A stretch of 64,000 bases of DNA, taken from NCBI GenBank assembly GCA_951640195.1, contig OX621165.1:2645977-2709976 (forward strand), given 5' to 3'. The position numbers and the translations under genes were made by a program. The stretch is from Porpolomopsis calyptriformis (Eukaryota > Basidiomycota > Agaricomycetes > Agaricales > Hygrophoraceae). The notes under the pieces were generated by a model. The model was not told where the DNA came from. It searched no databases and was given only the letters and a program-made list of their open reading frames with translations. Below are positions 35,029-47,006 of this stretch, one piece after another. Numbering within the stretch: position 1 is the first letter of the stretch; each line of letters starts with the position of its first letter.

Positions 35029-37036
35029 CATGGAGACTGATTTGCATGCTCTCGAAACTAGCTGGTGGCCTGTTGGAAAGGTCCCGCAGGCCACGGTTCC
35101 GCTATCCTCACGATGCTATATCAAAAACACCACCCAGGATGGACTCATGTCAGTCCAAGCGGCCCAACATATTTGTTCTCTCCCGATAAAGTGGAGGCCA
35201 ATATTCACCGTCATTGACTTGTGCCAGCTTCAGCTGCAATTTCAAAAAGAGGATGGAGGGAGTCATCTTGGAAAGTTGATGGTATGGTATGACATGCTTA
35301 GGACGTATATCATAAAGGAAGCGCAAAGAGAAAAGCCTGCGTCTGGCAGTCTTTGGATTCCTGATGTCGTTCATCGGTTCTGTGTTCGACTGGAGCTAGG
35401 GAAGGCCCACCAGCCCAAAAAACTCAAAGCATTCGAAGCCGAGCTTAGAAGCCATTATTCTTCCAGACAACACTGGTGGTATGGTAAGATATCGATATTT
35501 TCAAGGCTAGGCTTGAGTAATAAATGCTTGTATACCCAGACCTTTTATCCTGGAAGCAGAGCAAAGAATTCTACTGGCTTCCCCAAGTCCTAAAATCCGT
35601 TGATCCTTTCAGTGACCGATCGAATTGCACCACCTGGCTTGACGGTTTCGAAGCAGACTGCATCTTATTTGGGTTCACCAATCGTTTGGAGGCTGTCGCG
35701 ATCTCCTCCGTGGAACTTGAGCGTGTACCTGAGCTTGAACTTGGACCTGGGTATGAACACGAACACGAATATGAACAAGATGATAACGATCAAGGTGAGG
35801 GTGAAGGTGAAGGTGTGTGATCCTGATGTCAATTCGATAGCTTGTTAAGTACTTATCATTCAATTAATTTCATGAGCTCCAAAAAGGAAGCGAGGACGCC
35901 CACGCAAGGACAAGCATGTTGAATTATCTAATGATTTCCCCAAAGCACGGATTCTGAGGAGTGGAGAGAGGGTTGCATCTTGCCCTATGGATTTCTTTCA
36001 GACCCTCCCTGCATTAACGGGGGGTGATGTCCCCAGAAAAAAGGCCATGAGAAAGGTACCGACTATGTTATTTTTCAATGGCGTCATATTCACCATACAC
36101 AGAGAATTCAAGCGAATACAAAACCAGAAGCAGAAGCAGGCGTCTCAGCAAAGTCACTACCTGCTTCTCCTGGCAAGGACTTCCAGGTTTGTTTGTAGTT
36201 TTATGTTTGTATTTGAATGATTTGTACAGGTAAGACGCCCTAAGCAGCCCTCATTGGCAAGGCGTATACCCTCCTCAGCTATACCATCTGTGAATCACCC
36301 TCAGCAGGTGGGTCTTATCTTCTTCATACCTAGTCAGAAGCAATGGCGATTTATCCAAGAATTCGTCCAGAAAAATCGAAATCGAAATCTATCCGAAAGC
36401 CTGCTTGTAGGTCTGGATCCAGAAATAGAGGTTGAGAAAAGGAAAAGGGTATAGTATTTTCCCCATCATGTGCCTCGTGTATGCTTATATGTATGTCTCC
36501 TAGGATACGAAGGGGAAGGGGCGCGCTACAGACACCACTCTGGTGGGTATCAGGCTTGCATTCGAGTCATTCGGAGTACAAGTCCAGATGGATGGTGACG
36601 GTAGCCATCCTTTTTCTTCTAGGTCGTGGATGATGGTCACGATAAGCTAGAACCAGAACCCATCCCACGTTGGGTGAAATTGCTCCTTCAGCCACTCAGC
36701 GGTAATGCAGATGACCTCGCAACCCACCTCCTTGATCTATCGGATGCAACGAAAGGATACGACAAGAAAGGCATATGGGTCGATTTGTCACACTTTGATG
36801 TAGACATGGTATGTCTTTCTGTCGAATATGGGGGTATTGCATCCATCCATTTTTCTGACTAGATCAAGAATCTGGTGATGGAGTGGAAAAAGCGACAAGA
36901 CTTGGCAAATTTCACTATGTTTGAGGACAACGACGAGTTGGTTTTCATGAAGAGAACGTTCAAAGGCATACACGCCCTCATTGCCAAAGGTGCCATGCAC
37001 AACTTTCATAAGTATGTTGAGGAAATGATGAAATGA
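35029..37036 (+). CDS. AT-hook protein, possible divergent head domain
   Basis: Start ATGGAGACTGAT at 35029. Exon 1 runs to about 35487 (RQHWWYG). It contains FTVIDLCQLQLQ, LMVWYDMLRTYIIKEA and WIPDVVHRFCVRLELG, spaced like the head domain of the neighbouring paralogues but much diverged. After an intron come LSWKQSKEFYWLPQVLKSVD and an acidic Glu/His tract. A later exon has KRKRGRPRKDK (35886-35918), a canonical AT-hook that binds AT-rich minor groove. C-terminal exons include PEPIPRWVKLLLQPL and DKKGIWVDLSHFDVDM, then FMKRTFKGIHALIAKG, ending at 37036. The gene converges on the Ulp1 gene, whose stop is 134 bp away. Several joins between 35900 and 36620 are unclear. Confidence 0.55.
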
Positions 37037-37170
37037 AGACAAGGTTGCGATGCACAAATGAATAGAATGGCTGAATGAACGAATGCTGAACGAATGCTGA
37101 ATGCTATTACAGCTAATAAAGCTACCCCATCTTCAGACAAAAACCAGGTGAATAGTACAGTGAGTGTATA

Positions 37171-38778
37171 TTAAGATTCCTTGCGATCGCCAATCCTAAG
37201 CTTCCCAGAAACCAGCTCCATGATCATCATATTCCGAAAATCAGCAACATCAGCCTCTTCCAAAACTGAAGGTATAGCCATACCGTTGACCAGCCACTTG
37301 AGATATTGACAGGTATACACCCCGCAATCTGTGGACCCTTTTTGTTGCGGCACAGACATATCTGTTTCGCAATTCCACCCAGAGAGATTATAATTCACCT
37401 CAGTGGTGAGATAATCGCTGACAGCCTTTTTCGACACCTGTCAGCATTTAATCAGGAACTCTGTGGCTTGAAAATCTCACTTTAATAATGCCTGCCCGGG
37501 TCTTCGCATTTCCGCATGCAGTCATACTATCATAGAACTCCCAGCGTCGATCCGTGAAGTTCATCCTCAGCAGCAGCCAGTGATTTTGGTTTTGGTTTAC
37601 GGGGATATAAAGGGACTTCAAGGTTTCCAACGTCTCGTTGATGGAGGACAAAGCAGCTGCATACCATCCACGTTTGACCTTTTGGCCATTCTTGGTAACC
37701 TGTCAGATCGATGGAAGGAAGGAAACGTTTGGGAAAAGGGCTTACCAACTCTGCAGAGAGCAACCTTGTTGCGCCACCATAATCCTTGTGGTCTAGGTTT
37801 GATACCTGAGGCCAGAAATATGTCGATATCAGTTTTACTTCTTTATCCTTATTCTGAGCCCGACAGAGATCGATGTATGAGCCTAGGATAGAGTCATCCA
37901 ATTCGGCGCCTGGGTTAAGCTTTTGTAGAGCTTTGTGGTCAACGAGGGAGGTGGAGCGTGGGCATACCAAGGATGGGTCTGCAAGCAGACGTATCCAAGG
38001 CATTGTGGAACGCTCTTCCTTGGAGAAAAAGGCATAGATCGGGGTGTCGACAAATTTCAATGGTTTGTTTGCCTCTTTTACACCAAATAGTTAGTCTTCA
38101 ACAAGCAGAGAAAACGCAATGTCTTACCAGCTGCAATAGTACTGCTTGGGCATGCTCGCAAAAACACATGGAATTGCCAGGCGTAAAGTCTTGTCTTTTT
38201 CTCTGGGAAGCCTAGGTGGTCTTTTGAAATTTCTAGCCACCTGGGCAGATAAAGCTGGACACTGGGGGTTTTTAAAGCCCTTTCCCACTCTGCGTGTCAA
38301 TTAAAATTAAAATCGAAGCGTGAATAAATATCTCATTACACTCACCGTCCAGAGAGGGTGCAGGCATGCCTTCATCCTTCCAGGCACCATATCTCTTAAT
38401 GAGTTCCATAAAGTCATTGCGGCCCTCTGGGATATGGGTGCATCCACAGAATGTTTGCCATAGCCATGGGGTGAGGACTTCAGGCGAGCGCAAATTATGC
38501 CCCTTCACCCCCTTGAAGTAGTCCTCTATGGCAGCACGCAACCGAGTGTGGTAGTTGTAGTTATGGCTGTACTGGCCAGTAGCACTTGTATGCCAATACA
38601 TGTAGTGCGCATCAAAGAGCGCAAGCTCGAATGCTGGGAGGCCATCATCATGCAATTCGCAGCATATCGTGCCTATCCAGATGAAATTACGTCCAAAGGT
38701 CCATTTAGTGAACTTGCTAACGGGGGGGGTTGTCGACTGATTCCAGAGGCTTTCATCGTTGGCGAAAACTTCAGCCAT
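37171..38778 (-). CDS. Head domain fused to a Ulp1/C48 cysteine protease
   Basis: Start ATGGCTGAAGTT at 38778. Exon 1 is a divergent head domain: FELALFDAHYMYW, RLRAAIEDYFKG, TPWLWQTFCGCTHI and DFMELIKRYGAW. Introns near 38330 and 38130 lead to EWERALKTPSVQLYLPRW and FVDTPIYAFF, then LDDSILGSYIDLCRAQ and STYFWPQVSN. A further exon has NQNHWLLLRM and WEFYDSMTACG. The last has VPQQKGSTDCGVYTCQYL. The His, Asp, Gln and Cys of the C48 catalytic set are all present, so it should be an active SUMO or ubiquitin-like protease. C48 genes occur in some fungal DNA transposons, but no transposase is seen beside this one. Confidence 0.78.
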
Positions 38779-38961
38779 TCCTTAATTCCAGCTTAAGTTG
38801 ATTCGCGTACACTAACGGAACCCACACATAAACACTCACCTCACAAAGCGACTCTATGTGAGGCTTCGGGGTTTCCTAGAAATCCTTATAGGACTAGCCA
38901 CCAGTTCACTTTACTTCACTTCTTGCAGCCTTCGTTTGCCTGTCGATTAAATCAAATCACG

Positions 38962-39116
38962 ACACAACTCATGAAACTCACTGCGTGAGCCAAAGCCCTG
39001 GGACAACCCACTTATAAGGCTGCGAACAAAGTTGCAGAGTTGGTTGTGTATAGTAATATAGAACTAACTAGTGCATCTTAGCGCATACATTTGCTGAATT
39101 CAAAAAAAAAAAAAAA
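38962..39116 (+). mobile_element. 5'-truncated LINE insertion with target site duplication
   Basis: Only the last 155 bp of the LINE plus polyA remain, related to 44-203 and 43569-43729 (ACTCACTGCGT, CAAAGCC, TTAGCRCATAC, CTGAAWTC and polyA). The 13-bp duplication AAATCAAATCACG flanks it at 38949-38961 and 39117-39129. The insertion lies between the divergent starts of the Ulp1 and PHD genes and must have lengthened their shared upstream region. Confidence 0.9.
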
Positions 39117-39186
39117 AAATCAAATCACGTGAGTCTCTTTTTCCTTAGCGCCGTTACAACAGACTTTTCATACACGATTAGCTGCA

Positions 39187-42100
39187 ATGCCCCATACACA
39201 ATCAGCGACTAGCAACTTTCATGGGGATGATTACTCTGATAGTGATTCCTCCCAAGGCAACCCACCCTCTCCGATGAATATCTCCCCGACCCAAGGCCAC
39301 ACAACCAATCAACCTTCACCACGCTATACCCCTGAACCCAATGAAGGTGGTTGGAATCCCAACGATTTCCTGAACATCTCACCTTCTCCCAAAATTTCTG
39401 CACGCGGCATAGAGTATGAACAAACAAACAAACATATCTTTATGTCTCTTTATTAACATATCATCACCAACTAGCACGCAGCCAAATGCCCTCATCCACC
39501 AACCACCCCTTACCCAAGCCACCCAGCCTCCTTCCGATCCTGGCCAAGAGCGCCAAGTAGGTGAACAGACCCACCAGTCGGCTCCATCTCCATCTACCTC
39601 CACATCTCGGCCCATCGATCTCACGAAAGACAAGGCCGACTCACACAGGTATGTATTGGATCTGATCTGTGGCATAGCATAATGACCCACATTCTGTGGT
39701 AGTCTAGAGCCATTGTTGGCAGCATTGGAACAGGTGCAAGTCGGAAACAAACTAACGCTCGCAACATTTGAAAATACCGGCAACCAAGCCACCGCCCCAG
39801 CCCAGCCCATTCCTGCATCCAAACCCACCGCCCCTGCCAAACCCGCCGCCCGAGCCCAAACCACCGCCCCAGCTAAAACCGCCGCCCGAGCCCAAACCAC
39901 CGCCCCAGCTAAAACCGCCGCCACCGCCAACCCTGCTGCCCCAGCCAAATCCGCCACTGTCAACCCCACTGCCCCTGCCAAATCCACCGCCCCTGCCAAA
40001 CCCGCCGCCCCAGCCCAAACCACTGCCCCAGCCAAACCCGCCGCCACCGCCAACCCTGCTGCCCCAGCCAAATCCGCCCCCCCAGCCAAATCCGCCCCCC
40101 CAGCTAAATCCGCCCCCCCAGCCAAATCCACCGCCCCTGCGACACCTGCCGCCCCTGCCAACCCTGCCGCCCCAGCCAAGGATACAGCTAATCAACCTGC
40201 TGCTGTGATGCGCGGCAGTATAGCAGAGAACCAGCCCGAGTTCAATTTCGACCTCGGTGACTTGGCAAACATTCCATGTACATCATCCTACATTGTTTCT
40301 TTGATGAACAGTTGTTGACATTACACACTCTTTTTAAACAAAGCAACCAGCTCGAGCGGAGGCAAGCCAACATCACCTCCACTTCAGGATGAAAACTTCG
40401 GCATTGATCCGATGCTCACAGCATCATCTTCAATCAACAACCATCCGTTGCCTGCATCCTCCCCCTCCCTGGATCCACCATCTCAACCCAATGCGAAGCA
40501 TGTGGGTGCAGAGAGGAGGAGTTCGTCAAGTGGAGCGACGAAAAAACAGACTTCCAACCGTGTGCCCGAGAAGAGGAAGAGGAAGGCTGCTGCAGGTGGC
40601 CGTGCAGTGAAGCGACGGCGCTATGGGTTTCACACGTCAACCTGCATCACGGATGCACTGCCAGGAAACCCTGGCGAAGACTTTCTCCATTCATTGGAGA
40701 ACATGGATAAACTGACGTCGGAAACGGCATCATCATCTCAAGATGATGATGAAGCACAAGGCAAGGGGTCGGCAAAGATGGTAAGAAGATGGGAGGAAAA
40801 ATAATTTATTACGAGTCCCGCTAATATGCTGCATGTTTTGGATAGTTTTGCCAATATTGTAGTGATGGTGGGTCATTTGTGGTATGCAGTGAACCAGGGT
40901 GTGGTGTCATGCTGTGTGTTTCCTCGGACTCGACTGCGTGTGTCCAGTGGGATGTTCCTGAGGGAACTCCATGGTACTGCCTGAGGCATTGTCGCCTCAA
41001 AAAAATACTTCCCAAGGTTTGGATCTACTTCATGCAAGACAACACCACTGATTTTCCTTCTTCAGTATACAATCAACTCACGAATAAAATCATTCTTCCA
41101 CGGGGGGAGGGTTATAACCCCCCTCCTCTACATCCACATATACACATGTGAGGCAAGAATGGTCAAAGAGACACTAACCGCCCCGAATATCGCAGGGCGA
41201 TTGAAAGACTTTTACAAGCACGAGCAGGATGACCAGGTGAGGGACGTTTCCTCGAATGACCGAGTGATTTAGGCTTATGGTATTCTATAAACAGCTCCAG
41301 ACTATATACGTTTACTTGAATAATGGACGCACTCTCAAAGCATTGCGCTCACAAGCGGTGGAGTGGATAAAGCGATTCCCGAACTCAGCAGTCCTTGTCG
41401 TCCTTGAAGGCCATACTACAGTTCAAACGGGGGAGTTAGTCTACGCATTCCCAGGGGCCAAAACCAACCGCCACGCCCACATCACCGAAGTAAGTAGTTG
41501 TTGGAGGACTTCATAAGAAGATGCTATCGTCGAACTGGAACTGAACCGGAACCGGTTTCCCCAGATTCTACGCGCTACTATGCAGGATGCATACGATCCC
41601 GTGTTTATGCAGAACCCATCAATCAAGGGCTTGATTGCCCTGTGCTGTGGGCACACATTTCACCACGAGGGAAGTCTACAGTCGTGGAAGTCCCTGGTTG
41701 AAAGGTATGCAGGATTTCCCTCTTCCCCTTCCCCTTTGCGACTTCTGCCCAACAATCAATAAACCGTTTTATCCCTCCTTCTAGTAATATCTTCACTTGG
41801 GTCATTGGATTCTCCGCAAAGGTGTTATCGCCTATCAAAGTCACATCTGCATTGCCGTTATTCGTTGAGCTGGCATTCCTTCAGCAAGAGAAGAACATGC
41901 AGGATGTGGAGGAAGCGCTGCATCGGTCATTTGACCGAGTAGACATCCTCTCACACACACCCGTCCTGCTCATTCGTGCATGGAAGGGATCGGAATCGGA
42001 ATCAGGAGGTGACATTTCCGTCACGCAATTCGCGCTCTCCAACGAGGACTGCCCATGGGGATTGGATCCTCCGGCATGTCCGACATGTGGTGTGGGCTGT

Positions 42101-42337
42101 TTTGTAACGTCAAGCATGCTTGATAAGAAGGGCGATTGGTGCCGCCTTTCATGTGGATTCTGCAAGTCACGTGTGCAGAAGGTTCGTCGACCTAACTTTG
42201 TACAGGACTGTGACAAAAAGCACTTGCGGCCATACAAGTACTGTATTTTGCCGTTCCCTGTGCCACCTGACGCCTGGGCACACGCTAAGTGGAAGGAAGG
42301 TGGAAGGAAGAAGGTGGGCGAAACCCAATCAACATGA
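39187..42337 (+). CDS. PHD-like zinc finger with caspase/CHAT-like C-terminal domain
   Basis: Start ATGCCCCATACA at 39187. Exons 39187-39413, 39475-39648, 39703-40277 and 40344-40779 encode a disordered region. It includes a long Ala/Pro/Lys tract (APAK repeats, 39786-40190) and a KRKRKAAAGG..VKRRR nuclear signal. Next is FCQYCSDGGSFVVCSEPGC, GVMLC and PWYCLRHCR, a Cys/His cluster of PHD/ADD type. Later exons read LKALRSQAVEWIKRF and SAVLVVLEGHTT, then IKGLIALCCGHTFHHEG and FTWVIGFSAKV. A strand ending in His and a later strand ending in Cys is the caspase/CHAT arrangement. The C-terminus has CPTCGVGC and CRLSCGFCKSR. All joins keep frame. Protease activity is an inference. Confidence 0.68.
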
Positions 42338-42827
42338 GTGGTGTGGACCTGCCCATGTATACGACTATATTGTACCACATCTTCCTTTGATACAAGTTGC
42401 CTCCTGAGCATGGGGCAGTGTTCGATAGTATCCTCTGTGTGATCAACAGATAAGACCTTCCTTTGTTGCAAGTCTGAGCATCATCTTTTACAAGCTTCTT
42501 CCAAGTTCAGTGTGGCAGAGGCCAGCATTTATTGGTCAAAATCTAGTATTTATATATCGGTGGTATGTTGTTCGCAATACAGTATTAGGCCCTGCCTATT
42601 CGCCCACACCCATCCTCATTCCCGCCGCTGACTCTGATCCTCGCCTTGCCTGCTCCTTCTCAATCTTTCTCCCCTCCCGTCATGTATTTGGATAGTATTC
42701 TCGGCTACTGCAGCTTAGTAGGCCAAGTCATTGATACTGATTAACTGAACTGGAACTGAACTGTGACTGGAGGCAAAGAAAGAAGGGAACGTTAATCGAA
42801 ACATTCCTTTCTACAGCCTTTCTACAG
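42338..42827. other. Intergenic stretch
   Basis: Nothing recognisable beyond short AACTGAACTGGAACTGAACT near-repeats at about 42742-42766. Confidence 0.5.
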
Positions 42828-42842
42828 AAATGTGTGTCACGT

Positions 42843-43726
42843 TGCCCTGGAGTCATTCACTGGGCCGTAGCCAACTAGGGAGAAAATCCCTGGTTGGGCT
42901 CGAGAGGTCAAAATCCATCGCCGGTGGGTCTCTGAGAAAGGCAGAGCGTACCCATCCATGTTGTTACCACGTCGGTGCAGTGGTTAGTGTCCGTGTGTGT
43001 GTGCAGCTGGGTGTGATCCCCACCTGTACCCTTTAGGGAGGTCGTAATGACCAACTCTGCTATTGGACTGTACCTAGCTGGGAGGTCTTTGGACCGCTGG
43101 TTTCTTTGCCACACCAATTAGGGAGACTTATGTCGACCTGGTCCAGGTAGTACACCTATAGGGGAGATGCTACATCGCTGAGGGCCACACACGTCAAGAA
43201 GCATTGCCTTACTGCACTCAGGGTGCCCACAAGGGACCCTTTAGACGGGTTACAAACGCGAGAACACATAATACAAGAGTGCCCGCAATACGACGAACAC
43301 CAAAACCTCCTCCGGAAAGCATCAAGAAATATCTCACTGCCAGAGATCGTTCATACTCAAACCTGGAGCGTTCACCAAGACAGGCAGACCCTATGCCAAA
43401 CCCAAATCCCCCACGTTCGATGAAGAACCCACAGTCCCAGTCCAACAGGATGACGACACAACCGAGGGCAACCTAGCCCAGGAAGGCCAACCTATGGCCA
43501 CACCCCCAAATGCCGAAAACGGTGCAACTCCAGCACAATAAGAAAACACCCAACTCAACCCACAAATCACGAGACTCACTGCGTCACCCAAAGCCCCAGG
43601 GATTGACCCCCTCATATGTATATAAACAAAGTAGCAGGGCTGGTCATAGATAACCAGCCACCACGTCTTAGCACGTACGCTTGCTTGTTGCGGTATATAA
43701 ATGCTGAAATCAAAAAAAAAAAAAAA
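42843..43726 (+). mobile_element. Short LINE-derived retroelement with tRNA-like head and target duplication
   Basis: The 15-bp duplication AAATGTGTGTCACGT occurs at 42828-42842 and 43727-43741, bracketing about 884 bp that end in 18 A. The 3' half reads TREHIIQECPQYDEHQNLL and ASRNISLPEI, a C-terminal RNase H signature of Tad-like LINEs. The following frame closes near 43540. The 5' part is not LINE coding. It contains Pol III-like A and B boxes. The element could be an internally deleted LINE or a tRNA-headed SINE using a LINE tail. Confidence 0.85.
42971..43022 (+). promoter_or_regulatory. Pol III-like internal promoter (A and B boxes)
   Basis: CGGTGCAGTGG (42972-42982) fits the A-box consensus TRGYNNARNGG at all but the first base. 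GGTGTGATCCC (43010-43020) fits the B-box GGTTCGANTCC at 8 of 11 bases. The spacing is normal for a tRNA-derived promoter. No tRNA cloverleaf is convincing. Confidence 0.45.
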
Positions 43727-43805
43727 AAATGTGTGTCACGTGAGTCTAAGTTGAAGCCCACTGTGAGTTGCAAAGTCGTCAAGTACTACCCATTCTTAAA
43801 GTGAA

Positions 43806-45655
43806 ATGCCTGTGAGAGGAACCCCACAAGTTCCACAACGAATGCATTGACTCATGGCTAACATTAAAGGATTTGCTACGCAGTAACACATTGTTGGAAG
43901 CTTCTGGCATACCGATCCAGACCAACATCCTCCTCCTCCCTCGCCTCCAGGCTGCAATTGACATCGAGCAGCATCCAGACTATGACCCGACTGAAGGGCA
44001 GGCATTTTTGCCCTATAATCAGCCTCCTCCGGTAGGGGATATGTCATATATGATAGAACCCAACGATCTCGATGGTAAGGCAGAAATATCGTAACTATTA
44101 AATGAAAACATAACATTCCTATACAGGACATCCAGGAGATACATGCTGGGGAACAAAGAAAGCCAACCTCTTACCAATGATCAGAGGTATGAACATACTG
44201 GCCAATAAGGGACCAAACCCGCCCCTTTCCCCCCTGCATGTAAGGAAGAGTATTCCCTCTGTCAAAGGTCACCCTCGAACAACTTCAACTGTCAAGAGGT
44301 CAAAGAAATCAAGCCACAAGCATCGCAGGGAGCGACGGCAGGAAGCATCCCTCCACACGATAAAAGTGGGATGCGTCAAGCCTACCAACGTCAGACTGAA
44401 ACACATCGCGTCATCCATCCCAATATCGACCACGGTAGCAACGGAGACCCTTCCTGTGACTGGCCCTGGGTTCACAGCTCTGCGGTCAGAGAAGAGCAAG
44501 AGGATCGAGATAAAGGAGTATTCTCTGGAGGATGTGTTGAGAAACGCACCCCAATTTGGGTTTAGAATCCAGGAATGGGATGGCATGTAGGTCGATTTCT
44601 ACCCAATCAAACAAGATTCTCGATCTGATTCGGTGAAAATGTACTGCTAGTCGTGCGACGCCAATCCTCGATTCTGAGGGGCGTGTGGTAGCTCTTCTAG
44701 GTGGACGTCCCCAGTCTCCTGAATGGGAAATCATACACAATGAGGCTGCCCAAAGAATCTCAGAAGCTCGGGGGCTTTGCGAATTTTCTGCAAAGGATGC
44801 ATCCCACCGCCGGTGCCGCTCTCCATCCCTCGCCTGCGGTTTTTCATTCGGAGGAGGACAAAAAGTACAGTATACTTTTCCTCTGCCGCTATGTTTTTTT
44901 AATCACGATCTTGGAACATTTTCGTAAAGGTTCCAGGAAATCTTGGCCTTACACACAACAATCACGCGGTCATGACGGATTTGATACAATGCTCTGCCAT
45001 CCAAAGGATAGCAGGGTTCTCGAACGGGCTGTTTGCAGCTTGGGCACCACGCCTGTACAAGTACTACTCTACCACGATGTCGGGGCTCCTAGGCCACCAT
45101 CCACAGCTTAGGATGAACTTCAAAAATAGCGTCTGGAGTGCTATGACCTTCAACTTTGGTCCTAAGACGATATGTCTGCCTCATTGCGACTTCTCGAACC
45201 TTGCCTTTGGGTGGTGTGCTATTACTGCGTTAGGAGACTTTGATCCGAAAAAAGGAGGCCACCTTTTACTTTGGGATATTAAGTTGGCGATAGAGTTTCC
45301 CCCCGGTTCCACGGTGCTTATCCCTTCCGCAATATTCTGTCACTCCAACACCAAGGTGCAGGCACACGAGACCCGTGTTTCGTGTACACAGTATGCAGCT
45401 GGAGGGCTGTTCAGATGGGTCGAGCATGGATATCGGACAGCGAATGATTTCATGATGCAGGATCCGATTGGGAAACTAGCCTGCGACTTGCAATCCTCCC
45501 CACGATGGAAGAGGGCATCGGAACTTTTCTCTACCTATTCAGAGCTAAGAGGGGTAAGCAACTTTCCATACTGCGACTCTTGCATGGCTCCGTTACCCAA
45601 CAACAACTTTTTCAGGAATCTCCCTCCGGTTCATAGCAGCATATCTACTGTATAG
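43806..45655 (+). CDS. TET/JBP-like 2OG-Fe(II) dioxygenase (copy 2)
   Basis: Same exon structure as copy 1 at 280-2129, with five base differences. At 45185 CGC has become TGC, so the HxD motif reads PHCDFSNLAFG instead of PHRDFSNLAFG. The iron-binding His and Asp themselves are kept. At 45050 this copy retains CGC (Arg in WAPRLYKYY), where copy 1 has Cys. Each copy thus carries one missense change of C-to-T type in the catalytic region. Whether either change harms activity cannot be told from sequence. Confidence 0.82.
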
Positions 45656-47006
45656 AGGCTATGTCGCAGTGAAATATGTTTAGATTTTGATTTTTTACAA
45701 AGCTACTTCTTCGTTGTATACAGTATGGAACGCAAGATTTGCCTGCTAAGAAAACTTTAAATGCCGTCAACCTGTCAATCTATGACATGCCGAGGTAAAG
45801 GACCTTGGGTACACTGTATGATATTTACTGTTTGAAGTATAGTAATACATGACAATCCGAACAGAAAAAAAAAAAACCTACACCTTCGCGCTCACGCGAG
45901 TATGAGAGACGCGCCCCGATCAAACGATTGAGCTGAACCCGCTCCTTTCGTTTCTGACCATATCGGTGACGAAACTTTGCGGGAAAGTTAGCGCGAAGGA
46001 GAATCCCACGTTTAAAAAAAACTCACTGGAAGAATTTGCGGGAAACGCGGATAAAAAATCGCGCGGCACGGACGGTGAGTGTTTTGAGGAAATGGGCTGG
46101 GTCCGAAGGATTTTTACGCGTGACAAATGGCTCGGGGGGATGCTCCGGGAGATGGATGTTAAGAATGTCACCTCCAGCTAAGTAGAGGTTGCATTGATTG
46201 AACTGAATGGCGGACATGGCGGTGGTGAAGCGGGATAGGGCAGCGCAAGAAAGAAAGGTGGTGTGTAATAGAAAAACAAAGACTTGCTCGCTGTACTCTT
46301 TGCAATGTCCCTGCATTGTATGAATGTATGCACTTCGAGTTTCATTGAGGTAGTGATATTCTCATCCTAATACTCCCTTGATAAACTTGAGCCTGTTATG
46401 TCCCATACAGCTTGTAGTTGAGGAGGAAAGTGTCTGATTCTGTTAGCCAAGTAGGTTCCTTGGCTGTAGTGTCTGCACTTTACACAGTGATCAGCATGAG
46501 CACGAAGGGTTGACGAATGACTCGATGCCTAGAAGTTAGAGTTGTAGCCATTCTTTAGTGCGTTTCACTGCAATCAGGGTGCTGGTTGAAGTTTCCTGAC
46601 TTAGTCATTCACTCGTGCCCACTTCAACACAAAGCAGCAATTGAACGACCATCCAGCTCACAAGTATCGGCTTCGAAACTCACTGAGAGACCTCCAGGTT
46701 AACCTAGAGATTGGTTAGTTCACCATGCAAGGCTAATTCAATAGCAATCTGCAACTCAAGCTCAAATAACCATTACAACGAAAAGAAATTAAATTTGGAG
46801 ATTAAAGTGAGGTATCTGAATTAAATAAAGGGAATGAAAGCGTACGAGAGTATACGTGCATGAGTATGATTGAGTGTGCGAGAGTGTATCTAGGAGAACG
46901 TATGTGCGAGGAGCGCCGTGCGTATGAAAGCATATGTAAAAGAGCTGTGGATGTGAGAGCATATGTACGAGAGCAATTATTCAAAGGACATACATGCGGA
47001 TTGGGA

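Noticed and set aside
39379..40195. Long Gly/Ala-rich frames on the minus strand
   Set aside because: They mirror the Ala/Pro/Lys repeat of the plus-strand PHD gene, whose exons join in frame on both sides.
42954..43030. A genuine tRNA gene
   Set aside because: A and B boxes are present, but no acceptor stem or anticodon arm can be drawn.
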